Source of the DNA: Carboxylicivirga sediminis
Lineage (GTDB): Bacteria > Bacteroidota > Bacteroidia > Bacteroidales > Marinilabiliaceae
Assembly (NCBI RefSeq): GCF_018156225.1
Contig: NZ_JAGTAR010000002.1
Coordinates: 218,881 to 282,880 of the forward strand
Direction of reading: 5' to 3'
Length of the DNA stretch: 64,000 nt
Each line of letters begins with the position of its first letter. Position 1 is the first letter of the stretch. A program made the translations under genes and the position numbers. This document shows, piece after piece, positions 1-9,845 of this stretch. Below the pieces are notes generated by a model. That model was not told the origin of the DNA. It saw only the letters and a list, made by a program, of their open reading frames with translations, and did no database searches.

Positions 1-2097
1 GGGGTTGGCAATACGTGATGGGCTGCTACCATACTGCATGTACTGGTTATCGCCACTACCAAAGTAGTAGTTCTGATTACCATCCATCAAACTGGTATAT
101 GAGAAAGCACCGATATTTTCGTTACCGTTCACACCCCAACTAGCTCTTAACTTCAAATATGTGAACCATGTAGGACGTCCATCCATAAATCCTTCGTTGG
201 TAACGTTCCATCCACCAGAAACAGAAGGGAATGTTGCCCATTTGTTTTCAGGACCGAAGTTTGATGAACCATCACGACGAACAGTCAACTGAATCATGTA
301 ACGCTCATCGTAGTTATAATCTAAACGACCAAAATATGAAGCTAATGTTTTGGCACTTACGCCATCTGTACCACCAGCAGTTCTTTCGTCATCTCTATCT
401 GCAGTTGCATAATCAATAACTGCTTTGGCAGGATCCTCCTCCAACAGGTCATAATCATCACCATATAAATGACGTGACGTATACTCCTGTGCTGATTGAC
501 CAACCAAAACGCCTAAATTATGTTTCTCAGCAATTGTTTTATTGTAGCTTAATGTGTTTTCAACCTGCCACGTGAAACCACGGTGCATATTTGACCATAC
601 GGTGCTACGGTCAAAATCCTTACCCTGAGAGGCTAAGAAATGTGGAAAACGGTATCCATCACCACCCCAGAAAGCTAAATCAACACCATAACTACTTTTG
701 AATTTCAGCCCTTCGTATAATTCCAGTTCTCCCCAGAAGTTAGCAACAATCTTATCTGAATTATCCTGACTATTCTCAGGTGCATTCAACATTGCAACCG
801 GGTTAGCAATTTCCTGGAAACCAGATGGTGGCAAAGAAAATACCCGGCCATTTTTATCTTTTACGGCAGTTGGATATTCGGCTAATACACCGTCTGGATC
901 TTGCGCATAAACAGGAATTGCTGGGTTAAATGCCAAAGCACTTCCCAAGATAGAACCATACTCTGAGTTGGTTTCGATACCTGATGATACAACTCTTGAG
1001 TAACCAGCTGTAACTCCAACCTTCAAATTTGAAAGAAACTTACGATCGTAATCAAATGCCTCATAAGTATTGTTGGTACGAACACTATAACGTTCAAAGT
1101 TTGAACGGTCGTAATTACCACCTACAATACCTTCCTGGTTGAAGTACCCGAAAGATAAAAAGTATGACACATTATCACTTCCTCCGTGTAAACTCATCTG
1201 ATGGTTTTGAACAGGTGCATCGTAATTAAATGTTTCATCCTGCCAATCGGTACCAACACCTGCACCTGCTACTTGTTCAGGAGAGTAAGGAGCGTCATTA
1301 CCATCGTTTAAAGCAATCTCATTCATGATTACCATGTACTCTTCGGCGTTCAGCACAGAGCGCTTCTTCCATGGATTCTGCCATCCGTAAGAAAAATCAT
1401 AATTGATGGTAGCTTTACCCTTCTTTCCTTTTTTGGTGGTTACTAATACAACACCATTGGCAGCACGTGCACCATAAATAGCAGCAGAAGCAGCATCTTT
1501 AAGCACCTCAACAGATTCAATATCTGCTGGGTTGAGGTAGTTGATGCCACCACCAACAGCCATTCCATCTACAATGTACAATGGATCACTGTTGTTAATA
1601 GTACCAATACCCCTGATGCGTACTTTTGATTCTGCACCTGGCTGACCAGAGCTTTGTGTAATCTGAACACCTGATACGCGTCCTTTTAATACATCTTCTA
1701 CCCTTGTTGGTGTACTTGCTTCCAAATCTTCAGCAGATACACTACTAATGGCAGCGGTTACAACACTTTTCTTCTGAACCCCGTAACCAATCACCACTAC
1801 TTCATCCAAATCAGTTAGCTCTTCTTCCATTACTATATTAATTGTAGAAGAAGCAACTGTGACTTCCTGTGATGTCATGCCAATAAATGAAAATACTATC
1901 ACATCGCCCATGTTGGCTTGTAATGTATAATCCCCATCAATGGTAGTAATTGTTCCAGTGGTTGTACCTTTAAGTACGACACTTACCCCAGGAACAGGTG
2001 CTCCGTCAGTACCCGTTACCTTTCCCGAAACGGTTATGTCTTGTGCCTGACTTGTGAGCGTCAGTAAAAAGAGAATAATCCCCAATACGTGTTTCAT
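1..2097 (-). CDS. SusC-like TonB-dependent outer-membrane receptor (partial, C-terminus outside window)
   Basis: The reading frame runs from an ATG (complement of 2095-2097) to the window edge, giving 699 codons of a protein that is normally about 1000 residues. The N-terminus MKHVLGIILFLLTLTSQAQ is a signal peptide. A carboxypeptidase-regulatory-like domain follows (about residues 22-95, ending in FSFIGMTSQEV). Next come the TonB-box-like DEVVVIGYGVQKK and the plug, with the SusC hallmarks DPLYIVDGM and SVEVLKDAASAAIYGARAA. The rest is outer-membrane beta-barrel. SusC proteins import oligosaccharides across the outer membrane using TonB energy and pair with a SusD lipoprotein, which here would lie to the left of the window. 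It points the same way as the regulator at 2366-5266. The family is certain; the substrate is unknown. Confidence 0.94.
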   Translation of the reverse strand, partial: MKHVLGIILFLLTLTSQAQDITVSGKVTGTDGAPVPGVSVVLKGTTTGTITTIDGDYTLQANMGDVIVFSFIGMTSQEVTVASSTINIVMEEELTDLDEVVVIGYGVQKKSVVTAAISSVSAEDLEASTPTRVEDVLKGRVSGVQITQSSGQPGAESKVRIRGIGTINNSDPLYIVDGMAVGGGINYLNPADIESVEVLKDAASAAIYGARAANGVVLVTTKKGKKGKATINYDFSYGWQNPWKKRSVLNAEEYMVIMNEIALNDGNDAPYSPEQVAGAGVGTDWQDETFNYDAPVQNHQMSLHGGSDNVSYFLSFGYFNQEGIVGGNYDRSNFERYSVRTNNTYEAFDYDRKFLSNLKVGVTAGYSRVVSSGIETNSEYGSILGSALAFNPAIPVYAQDPDGVLAEYPTAVKDKNGRVFSLPPSGFQEIANPVAMLNAPENSQDNSDKIVANFWGELELYEGLKFKSSYGVDLAFWGGDGYRFPHFLASQGKDFDRSTVWSNMHRGFTWQVENTLSYNKTIAEKHNLGVLVGQSAQEYTSRHLYGDDYDLLEEDPAKAVIDYATADRDDERTAGGTDGVSAKTLASYFGRLDYNYDERYMIQLTVRRDGSSNFGPENKWATFPSVSGGWNVTNEGFMDGRPTWFTYLKLRASWGVNGNENIGAFSYTSLMDGNQNYYFGSGDNQYMQYGSSPSRIANP

Positions 2098-2126
2098 AAT
2101 AAATGGATTTTAATTATTCGATGAAG

Positions 2127-2134
2127 CAAACATA
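2127..2134 (-). promoter_or_regulatory. candidate -7 box upstream of the partial SusC gene
   Basis: On the minus strand this reads TATGTTTG, which fits the Bacteroidetes -7 consensus TAnnTTTG and lies about 30 bp before the SusC start. No good TTTG -33 box is found 19-21 bp further upstream, so the call rests on one element only. Confidence 0.3.
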
Positions 2135-2365
2135 TGCCTCATCTGTTAATTTTTCCTAATACAAAGACGCACTTAAAACTCTCAATATGCACTTGACAAA
2201 CTCACATTAAACTCACTTACTATTTATCTATACGCTGATTTATTAGTATTTAAAGATTCTTAAATTCAAATTTACACCCACACCTTACCACTCACTTTTT
2301 GACATTTTACCAAAAAGCAATAATTAAACACTTTTTAACATTGGAAGTTTATAGAATTTGTGTGA

Positions 2366-5266
2366 CTAGATACTATTTATATACCTGGAAAGGTTTTCTC
2401 CCGATTCAATCCCCAGGTTTTGTCGCAGTCGATAGCGATTATTTTCTACAGCCCGATAGGAGACGTTCATAATAACAGCTATTTCTTTTGAAGACATTCC
2501 CATCCGAATGTAGGCACAAAGTTTTTGCTCGCGAGAAGAAAGCTCAGGATGTTTTGACTTTAATCGCTTAAGAAAATCTTCATGTACTTGCTCGAGGTGT
2601 AACTCAAACACTTCCCAGTGACTTTCACTATCGAGATCTTTATTAATTTTCTTAATCAGCAAATCGAGCTTATGAGCAATTTCAGAGGAATCTTTTAGTG
2701 TTTTAATCCGCTTTAACTGTTCTTTGACCGACGCCAGAAATTCATTTTTCTGAATAATATTCATGGTGGAGTTAGCTAACTCTTTTTCCTTGAACAGCAT
2801 CTCATTGCGCAACTTTTCATTACGCATTCTAATCATCTCCTTCTCAGCTCGCAACGCTTCGTTGGTCAGTTGTTCTTCTTTGGCTTTGTAATGCTGGCGC
2901 TGTTTCAATTTTTCCTTTTGTCGGCTAATTTCAATCCGGCGATTAAAAATAAAAGCCACGAAACCCGCAGTTATCAGAATTAGTATGAGATAGATTATTT
3001 TAGCATAAATATGACGATGCCAGGGCGGATGAATTTTAAATTTAAAAGTAAGAGGTAAGGCCTCCACTCCATATCGGTTGCGTGCACGTATTGTAAATGA
3101 ATAATCACCCTCTTTTAATTTGGTGTATTGTACAAATGACTGAGTAGACCAACTTGTATGTTGCGCATCAGGCCCTACCAAGTCCGTAGCATACTCAACA
3201 TCCTTATCCTGAAAAAAGGTAGCAGCATAGCTAATGGTGAAAGCATTCTTCTTAAAAGGATACTCCGGAATCACCAACTGCCTGGTATCTTTATTAGTAG
3301 ATTGGTGAAGTACATATCCAATACTATCGCCGACTCCTTTAAATGAACGTAAATGCACTTTAAATGGCAAACGAAAATTAGTATTGTCCAGCACATAATA
3401 GTGTGCAAAACCATCTTCTATTCCAAAAAACACATTATTAGAATTACTAACGAAAATGGACTCAAACGATGAAACAAGTTTTTGTTTTAAGGGTACAAAA
3501 GGGAATTCAATTTTCTTATAAGTACCATCCTCCAACCGCCGTAAAACACCTGTATTATTATTCATGAAGAACCAGATATTGCCAAAACGATCTTCAATCA
3601 ACTTTTCAGGATAATGACCTGCCTGAAAAAAAGCATCATAACTATCCTCTTTCCCCACTATTCCATCAGCATTAATCCGGTAATAGGCATCTTTACCGAT
3701 AAAAACTAAACGCCCGTTAATTTTTGAAACCAAGCCCATTTTATTGCTCGGAAAGTTTGAGAATGCATATTCTTTGACCTTATCAACCGACTTATAATCA
3801 TCGCTAAAGGTCAACTGAAATATTCCTCGGTCGCCATGAGATACCCAAAGGTTTCCATTTTCGTCCCATTCGGCAAATCGAGATGATTCAACAAAACCAT
3901 CTACTTTACAAACAAATTTCCAATTGCCCTCAATGTTTTCCAGAAGAATAAAACCATCATAAGTACCAGCAAGCATTAACCCCGGATTATCTTCAATCTG
4001 AATAAATTTCCAGACTCCATTAACAGAAGAAGGGGTAATGGTTTCAGCCCGGCCATTCCTTACTCTGAGCACGCCTAAATTATGTCCACATAAAATTCCA
4101 TTTTCGTCTTTATAGAGGCTCCATACCTGTCCGTCTGCTCCCGGCACCTTTTTAAAGTGAGACCTGCCTTTAAGCGGGTTGTAAAAATCCTTCTGTGAAA
4201 TTCGGAATAGTCCCTGATTCGTACCAAAATAATAGCTACCCTCATAAAAATCCATCACGTAGCCAGTACCTAAATCATAATAACCATTAATAAAAGAAAT
4301 GCCTGACTTCAGATTAATTCGCCCAATTCCATTGTCAAGCCCACACCAGATACTTCCTTCCTTGTCAACAAACAAACTCAGTACCGTATTATTTATTAAG
4401 CCCTTATCCTTATCCACTTGCAAAACCAGCTTACCTTGCTTATCGGCAATCAATACACCTTGCTGAATAGTTCCAAAAACCAGATAATCATCAGCATATG
4501 TTGTGCCACAAAAAATATTTGCTGCCTGTAGCTGCGGAGCTACTTCCACATTCCATGGCTGTATTGCTTGTAAATCCCATAAATAAAGCCCATTCTTCAT
4601 GGTGCCTATCACAATCTTGTCGTCAGCAATAGCCATCACTGTTGATACATTCATGCCTGAGAAAATTTGTCCACCTGGCAGAGGATAAGCATTCTTGCCC
4701 CTTACTTCCAATAGACCCTGGGATATATCCTGAACCAGCAACATTCCGTTTACCAGAAAAACCGATATAAATCGCTCTTTAGCAGGTATTATTTCCTGCA
4801 ATTCATCATTCTCATAAATACAAAGCATCAACTCAGATTGAAAAACAACTTTATTGTCCCATTGAGTAATAGTCCAGACATTTCCAATGCTTTTAAGTTG
4901 CGGTAGGCCCGATAAACTCATATAACTAAGGTGGTGAAGAGAATCATATCGAAAATAGCCAAACTCATTATAGCCTCCAACGTAGATTTTTTCATCAATA
5001 CATCTAACGCTTCTGATAATAATATCGCCCATATCTTTATGCAGCCGCCAGTTAACGCCATCATACTCCAGCAAACCATCATTGTTGGCAAAGTACATCA
5101 GATCACTATTACTTTCATTTATTTTCCAGTTTTGTGTACCGGCCTCGTACTGACGCCGGTTAAAATACTCCAGATCGGGTATTCCCAATTTTTGTGAATC
5201 AACTAACTGACTTATGATTACAAAAAACAAAAGGAATATGTGCTTGATAATGGTGATTTGTTTCAT
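2366..5266 (-). CDS. Membrane-spanning propeller / Y_Y_Y / LuxR-type HTH regulator (966 aa)
   Basis: Predicted one-piece glycan sensor and transcription regulator. Residues 1-24 form a signal/anchor segment. Residues of about 30-640 carry repeated two-component-regulator-propeller blades (for example GSIWCGLDNGIGRI and GNLWVSHGDRGIF). A Y_Y_Y domain spans about 670-745 (NAFTISYAATFF, YSFTIRARNRYG). A single membrane helix lies at about 755-777, then a charged coiled coil at about 780-865. The C-terminus (about 908-958, LSSREQKLCAYIRMGMSSKE onward) is a LuxR/GerE-like helix-turn-helix. No histidine-kinase H-box, ATPase or receiver domain lies between membrane and HTH, so this is not a hybrid two-component system. 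It is divergent from the GH3-sulfatase-SusCD operon and codirectional with the partial SusC, so it could serve either. Target assignment is inference. Confidence 0.88.
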   Translation of the reverse strand: MKQITIIKHIFLLFFVIISQLVDSQKLGIPDLEYFNRRQYEAGTQNWKINESNSDLMYFANNDGLLEYDGVNWRLHKDMGDIIIRSVRCIDEKIYVGGYNEFGYFRYDSLHHLSYMSLSGLPQLKSIGNVWTITQWDNKVVFQSELMLCIYENDELQEIIPAKERFISVFLVNGMLLVQDISQGLLEVRGKNAYPLPGGQIFSGMNVSTVMAIADDKIVIGTMKNGLYLWDLQAIQPWNVEVAPQLQAANIFCGTTYADDYLVFGTIQQGVLIADKQGKLVLQVDKDKGLINNTVLSLFVDKEGSIWCGLDNGIGRINLKSGISFINGYYDLGTGYVMDFYEGSYYFGTNQGLFRISQKDFYNPLKGRSHFKKVPGADGQVWSLYKDENGILCGHNLGVLRVRNGRAETITPSSVNGVWKFIQIEDNPGLMLAGTYDGFILLENIEGNWKFVCKVDGFVESSRFAEWDENGNLWVSHGDRGIFQLTFSDDYKSVDKVKEYAFSNFPSNKMGLVSKINGRLVFIGKDAYYRINADGIVGKEDSYDAFFQAGHYPEKLIEDRFGNIWFFMNNNTGVLRRLEDGTYKKIEFPFVPLKQKLVSSFESIFVSNSNNVFFGIEDGFAHYYVLDNTNFRLPFKVHLRSFKGVGDSIGYVLHQSTNKDTRQLVIPEYPFKKNAFTISYAATFFQDKDVEYATDLVGPDAQHTSWSTQSFVQYTKLKEGDYSFTIRARNRYGVEALPLTFKFKIHPPWHRHIYAKIIYLILILITAGFVAFIFNRRIEISRQKEKLKQRQHYKAKEEQLTNEALRAEKEMIRMRNEKLRNEMLFKEKELANSTMNIIQKNEFLASVKEQLKRIKTLKDSSEIAHKLDLLIKKINKDLDSESHWEVFELHLEQVHEDFLKRLKSKHPELSSREQKLCAYIRMGMSSKEIAVIMNVSYRAVENNRYRLRQNLGIESGENLSRYINSI

Positions 5267-5742
5267 GTGTATTCAAAATGGCTAAGATTGCTTGCTCTAT
5301 GATTTCAAAGCAGACAGATAATTCTAAAGTACAAGTTAAGCGGTAAATCTACAAGTAAAGACTTAAATTCATCGATAACATCGAGTTTTAATAAGATTAA
5401 AAAGTAGAGTGTAAAATATTACCGTGCATCATTACTCTTCAAAAATTAGCTTATTCGTCACCTCTGCCTTGCACTTATGGTCTTTAATAATAGTTGTTAC
5501 AATGCCGCTACCAACATTTCCTCAAATTGTTTTGAGCCTATTACATTTAATCACTGCATAAAAACACCCTAACCATCTACATATATGCCTATTAACAAAT
5601 CCCTCATAAAGCAATGTATAGGTAAAATGAAGGTTTAAAAAGTTGATTATTTCATTACATGCAAGTAAAGCTGCAATACTATTACACTGAGAGCTGCAGC
5701 CATCTCATAATTTTAACCATCGTAGATTAAATCACATTAAAC
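5267..5742. other. Divergent intergenic region (476 bp) between regulator and GH3 operon
   Basis: This stretch must hold the promoters of both the regulator (minus) and the GH3-led operon (plus). I see no convincing TTTG/TAnnTTTG pair on either strand. A short inverted repeat, CTCAAA-TTGT-TTTGAG (5521-5536), and a GCTGCAGC palindrome (5693-5700) are the only symmetrical elements noticed. Either could be an operator but neither is supported by a second copy. No coding frame or RNA gene is apparent. Confidence 0.5.
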
Positions 5743-7995
5743 ATGAAAAAATTCCTCACAAGTCTAATAGTATTTGGCTGCATCTACTTGCAAGGACAAG
5801 ACCACAAAATGAATGATTTTATTGATTCACTGATGAATCGGATGACCCTTGAAGAAAAACTGGGGCAGCTCAACCTCTCATCGGGCGTTGGCAACCTACC
5901 TGTAATAACCGAAGGTGAAGGTAAAATTGAGTTTATCAAAAAGGGCCTGATTGGTGCATCTGGCGGCTATAATAGCCTGAAAGCTTCTGTTGAAGAGTCG
6001 AGACTTGGCATCCCTGTTATTACCGGACGCGATATTATTCACGGCTACAAAACCACTTTTCCCATACCATTAGCATTATCTTGCATGTGGGATCTTGAAA
6101 GAGTTGAAGAAATGGCACGCATCTCGGCGATTGAGGCCAGTAGTGATGGTGTTAACTGGACCTATTCCCCCATGGTGGATATCAGCCGCGATCCTCGCTG
6201 GGGACGTGTGGCTGAAGGGGCTGGCGAAGATGCATGGCTAGGTTCTCGAATTGCCCAGGCCTACGTGCGAGGCTATCAAGGCGATGATTTATCGGCCAAT
6301 AACACCATCATGGCTTGCGTCAAGCATTTTGCCTTGTATGGTGCATCTGAGGCCGGGCGCGACTACAACACCGTTGACATGAGCAAGATAAGTATGTTTC
6401 AGGATTACCTGCCCACCTACAAAGCAGCGTTTGATGCGGGAGCCGGTTCAGCTATGAGTGCCTTTAATGTCATCGATATGGTACCGGCAACCGGCAATCG
6501 CTGGCTGATGACTGAGTTACTGCGCGAGCAGTGGGGCTTTGATGGCTTTGTAGTAACTGACTTCACAGCCATTAACGAGATGATGCATCACGGCCTGGGT
6601 GACCTTAGTGAAGTTGCGGCACAAGCACTAAAAGCAGGCATTGATATGGATATGGTTGGCCAGGCTTTTATTGGTACCCTCAGCCAGTCAATGGAAGAAG
6701 GTATGGTAACGGAAGATGAAATTGACACAGCCTGTCGCCGGGTATTGGAAGCCAAATATAAGCTTGGTTTGTTCCACAAGCCCTTTCAATACTACGATCA
6801 GAAAAGGGCTGATAAGGTATTACTTTGCAAAGCACACAAAGAAAAAGCACGAGAACTGGCGGCTCACTCCTGTGTATTACTAAAAAATGAAGATCAACTA
6901 CTACCGTTGAGCCGAAAAGCCAATATTGCTGTTGTAGGGCCATTGGCCGACGCAAAAATTGATATGCTTGGCACATGGGCAGCTACACGAGACACAACAG
7001 ATATTATCACTATCCTGCAAGGCATACGAAACGAAATCAGCAAAAAAGCACAAGTGAGCTATGCACAGGGATCGTATTTCACTGAAGACCATTACTTGTT
7101 AAACGTTAACCGCAATCACAAAAAGAAAGGCAGTCCGGAAATGACAATAACAGCAGAACAATCGGAAAACCTATTAAAGGAAGCCATTGAAGTAAGCCGT
7201 GATGCTGATGTAATCGTTGCTGTTTTGGGAGAACCACGTAGCTGGTCGGGTGAAGCGGCCAGTCGTTCTGATATTAGCATTCCTGACTGTCAGCAAAAGC
7301 TGCTAAACGCTATGTTGGAAACGGGTAAACCAGTTGTATTGGTTCTTTCTAACGGGCGACCACTTACCTTGAGCTGGGAAAATGAACATGTACCTGCTAT
7401 ACTGGAAACCTGGCATGCCGGTATTGAAGCAGGTAATGGCATTGCCGATGTGCTGTTTGGCAACTACAACCCTGCCGGTAAACTAACCATGACCTTTCCG
7501 CGCAATGTGGGTCAAATTCCGATTTATTACAACCACAGAAATACAGGTCGCCCAATCGATCCTAATCACAAGTTCACCACCAAGTACCTGGATGTTCCTA
7601 ATACACCGCTCTATCCGTTCGGCTATGGACTGAGCTACACAACCTTTGAGTATGGTGAAATTACCCTTAGCAATAAAGAATTGAATGGTAATACGATACT
7701 CACTGCATCCATAGACATAAAAAACACAGGTAGCCGTAACGGAGAAGAGGTAGTGCAACTCTACCTCCAGGATCCTGTTGCCACAGTATCACGGGCAGTA
7801 AAAGAACTGAAAGGTTTTCAGAAGATTCACCTCAATGCAGGAGAAAGCAAAACGGTTACATTCCAAATCACACAAGACGACCTGAAGTTCTTCAATAGTG
7901 ACTTATTTTATGATTGGGAAAGCGGTGCTTTCAATGTATTTATCGGAACTAATTCACAGGATGCCAAACAATCGTCATTCACTTGGACAAAATAG
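5743..7995 (+). CDS. GH3 beta-glycosidase (BglX-like)
   Basis: Exo-acting glycoside hydrolase family 3 enzyme that would release single sugars from the non-reducing end of oligosaccharides. The 750-aa length is typical. An N-terminal signal peptide ends near LQGQ (residue 19). The TIM-barrel domain contains RDPRWGRVAEGAGED (149-163) and KHFALYGASEAGRDYN (194-209). The predicted nucleophile is Asp273 in GFVVTDFTAINE. The alpha/beta sandwich carries the likely acid/base Glu504 in WSGEAASRSD, and a fibronectin-III-like domain fills about 670-750. It is the first gene of a plus-strand operon and its stop lies 5 bp before the next start. Substrate linkage cannot be read from sequence; beta-glucosidase and beta-xylosidase are both possible. 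Confidence 0.93.
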   Translation: MKKFLTSLIVFGCIYLQGQDHKMNDFIDSLMNRMTLEEKLGQLNLSSGVGNLPVITEGEGKIEFIKKGLIGASGGYNSLKASVEESRLGIPVITGRDIIHGYKTTFPIPLALSCMWDLERVEEMARISAIEASSDGVNWTYSPMVDISRDPRWGRVAEGAGEDAWLGSRIAQAYVRGYQGDDLSANNTIMACVKHFALYGASEAGRDYNTVDMSKISMFQDYLPTYKAAFDAGAGSAMSAFNVIDMVPATGNRWLMTELLREQWGFDGFVVTDFTAINEMMHHGLGDLSEVAAQALKAGIDMDMVGQAFIGTLSQSMEEGMVTEDEIDTACRRVLEAKYKLGLFHKPFQYYDQKRADKVLLCKAHKEKARELAAHSCVLLKNEDQLLPLSRKANIAVVGPLADAKIDMLGTWAATRDTTDIITILQGIRNEISKKAQVSYAQGSYFTEDHYLLNVNRNHKKKGSPEMTITAEQSENLLKEAIEVSRDADVIVAVLGEPRSWSGEAASRSDISIPDCQQKLLNAMLETGKPVVLVLSNGRPLTLSWENEHVPAILETWHAGIEAGNGIADVLFGNYNPAGKLTMTFPRNVGQIPIYYNHRNTGRPIDPNHKFTTKYLDVPNTPLYPFGYGLSYTTFEYGEITLSNKELNGNTILTASIDIKNTGSRNGEEVVQLYLQDPVATVSRAVKELKGFQKIHLNAGESKTVTFQITQDDLKFFNSDLFYDWESGAFNVFIGTNSQDAKQSSFTWTK

Positions 7996-8000
7996 CACTT

Positions 8001-9452
8001 ATGAAAAAATCTAACATACTCCTGTTTGCGCTGGCTACATTGGTTTTATTTGGAAGCTGCAGTACAAATATAGAACGAAAAAAGCCTAATGTTATCGTTA
8101 TTTTAGCTGATGACTTAGGTTATGCCGGACTAAGTTGCTTTGGTGGTGAAGGCATTGCAACTCCCCACCTGGATAAGCTGGCACAAAATGGTGTTAAATG
8201 CACCAACTTCTATGCCAACAGTACGGTCTGCTCTCCTACCCGCGTAGCACTGTTTTCTGGTCGCTACCAGCAGCGCGTGGGGCTCGACCACATCTATTTT
8301 CACTGTGTTGACTCCGTTGGTCTCGACCCAAAAACAAATCCTTCATTACCATTAATAATGAAAGATGCCGGCTACAAAACTGGTGTATTTGGTAAGTGGC
8401 ACCTTGGCTCGGGCGAAGCCTTTCAACCTAAACAACATGGATTTGATGAGTTTACCGGCTTTTTGGATGGTAACATCGACTTTGTAACAAAGCACAATAC
8501 AGAGAGCGAAGTAGATTGGTTTGTGCATCATCAACCCAGCACCCAGGAAGGCTATGTAACCAACCTGTTGAATCAGGCTGTCGTCGATTTCATTGACAAA
8601 GAACATGAGCATCCGTTTTTTATCTACCTCCCGGAAGCTGCTGTGCATGTACCCATGCAAGGTCCCAACGATGCCCCTTTACGCACCGATGATTTCTACG
8701 TCTATGCGGTACAACATAAATTCCCGAAGAATGAATACATGCGTCGCTATTCCGAAATGGTTAAAAGCATGGATGATGGCGTGGGTATGATAATGCAAGC
8801 CCTTAGAAAGTACAACATCGAAGATAATACGCTCATCATCTTTACATCAGACAATGGTGGTGAAGGCGTAGGTGTTAAACACGGCAAGGTCAATGGCGAG
8901 CACAGAGGTCATAAAGTACAACTTTACGAAGGTGGTATAAAAGTACCTGCCTTGTTTTACTGGAAAGGTCAATTAACACCTTCAACCAATGAGAACAAGA
9001 TGCTCACCATGGATTTACTGCCCACTATTATGGATATCTGCGACATTGAATACACGTTACCATATCAGCTGGATGGTATCAGTGTTAAAGAGAGCGTTTT
9101 TGAGAACAAACCTATAGCAGAACGCGACCTTTTCTGGATGCATACCGACCGTATTGCTATGCAACGCGGTAACCTCAAGTTCCTCTGGCTTACCAACGGT
9201 ATAGAGCTATACGATCTGAAGGCCGATCCACTCGAACAGATCAATCTTGCCGAAAGTCAAGCTTATCAATCAGAACTTAAGCAAATGCAGGAAGCTTGTT
9301 TAGCATGGAAAGAACAAACCGCAACCGGCTTCCCCGGTCAACGGCAGTTTGGTGATGGTGTTAGAACACCATGGCCATGTACAAGAGACTTAGATACATA
9401 TAATGCAGGTAAAAAATACTATTGGGAAAATGATGGCCCGCTCATCAGGTGA
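8001..9452 (+). CDS. S1 family formylglycine sulfatase, lipoprotein (CSPTR motif)
   Basis: Sulfate ester hydrolase of the alkaline-phosphatase fold. I chose ATG at 8001, 5 bp after the GH3 stop, over an in-frame TTG at 7983. From 8001 the protein begins with a lipoprotein signal whose lipobox LFGSC places the acylated Cys at residue 20. Metal-binding DD is in VILADDLGY (33-41). The residue to be converted to formylglycine is Cys77 in CSPTR, followed by VALFSGRYQQR. The GKWHLG motif and FTSDNGG (second metal site) are present. Thr replaces the more usual Ser of CxPSR, a variant known in active S1 sulfatases. Likely tethered to a membrane by its lipid, and co-transcribed with GH3 and two SusCD pairs. 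Target sulfate position unknown. Confidence 0.92.
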   Translation: MKKSNILLFALATLVLFGSCSTNIERKKPNVIVILADDLGYAGLSCFGGEGIATPHLDKLAQNGVKCTNFYANSTVCSPTRVALFSGRYQQRVGLDHIYFHCVDSVGLDPKTNPSLPLIMKDAGYKTGVFGKWHLGSGEAFQPKQHGFDEFTGFLDGNIDFVTKHNTESEVDWFVHHQPSTQEGYVTNLLNQAVVDFIDKEHEHPFFIYLPEAAVHVPMQGPNDAPLRTDDFYVYAVQHKFPKNEYMRRYSEMVKSMDDGVGMIMQALRKYNIEDNTLIIFTSDNGGEGVGVKHGKVNGEHRGHKVQLYEGGIKVPALFYWKGQLTPSTNENKMLTMDLLPTIMDICDIEYTLPYQLDGISVKESVFENKPIAERDLFWMHTDRIAMQRGNLKFLWLTNGIELYDLKADPLEQINLAESQAYQSELKQMQEACLAWKEQTATGFPGQRQFGDGVRTPWPCTRDLDTYNAGKKYYWENDGPLIR

Positions 9453-9845
9453 TAATTTATTATTTCAGAAGAGTTCCCAATTAATAAATACCACTACTGG
9501 AAACAGACCAGGTAAATATTAGAGATTCTATTTTGAAACCACTACAAAAGCTGTTCTTGATGAGCAGCTTTTTTTGTATAGTATGTACAAATTGGCGGAT
9601 GGGCGAAGTACATTATCAGCTCCTATCTGATCAAAATATTCATATTCAATAGCATAAACACACTTTTATACACATCTATATAACTGCAAGTTACCAGCAC
9701 CAGGCTCTTTTGTGTTTGGTTGATATAACAAAAGATTTTTTGCGCATGAAAGTGCTTTTGTGGCACTTAATTGTTAACGGATGTTAAGGCTCTCTAATTT
9801 TAAATTCTGAATATAAAACATTCAGAGAACCTAAATTCAAATTGT
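9453..9845. promoter_or_regulatory. 393-bp SusC leader region with two inverted repeats
   Basis: Apart from the terminator at 9546-9575, this gap carries two inverted repeats close to the SusC start. AAGTGC/GCACTT occupies 9750-9755 and 9763-9768; TCTGAAT/ATTCAGA occupies 9806-9812 and 9820-9826. The second ends 19 bp before the ATG, so it would be in the mRNA leader or overlap a promoter. No clear TTTG/TAnnTTTG promoter pair was found. Function as operator or RNA element is inference. Confidence 0.4.
9546..9575 (+). terminator. Rho-independent terminator-like hairpin after the sulfatase gene
   Basis: AAAAGCTGTTC (9546-9556), a 5-nt loop, then GAGCAGCTTTT (9562-9572) pair with one G-T wobble and run into a T tract. 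It lies about 95 bp after the sulfatase stop and before the SusC leader, so it may attenuate read-through and let the SusCD genes use their own promoter. Confidence 0.6.

Noticed and set aside
2366..5266. Hybrid two-component system (HTCS)
   Set aside because: The propeller and Y_Y_Y domains fit, but there is no H-box, ATPase or receiver domain, and the HTH is LuxR-like, not AraC-like. The same holds for 33900-36788 and 36847-39708.
5521..5536. Terminator at CTCAAATTGTTTTGAG
   Set aside because: The 6-bp arms are AT-rich, there is no T tract, and the position between divergent genes makes a terminator unlikely; an operator is possible but unsupported.
7983..8000. TTG start for the first sulfatase
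   Set aside because: It would overlap the GH3 coding end; the ATG at 8001 opens a clean lipoprotein signal peptide.
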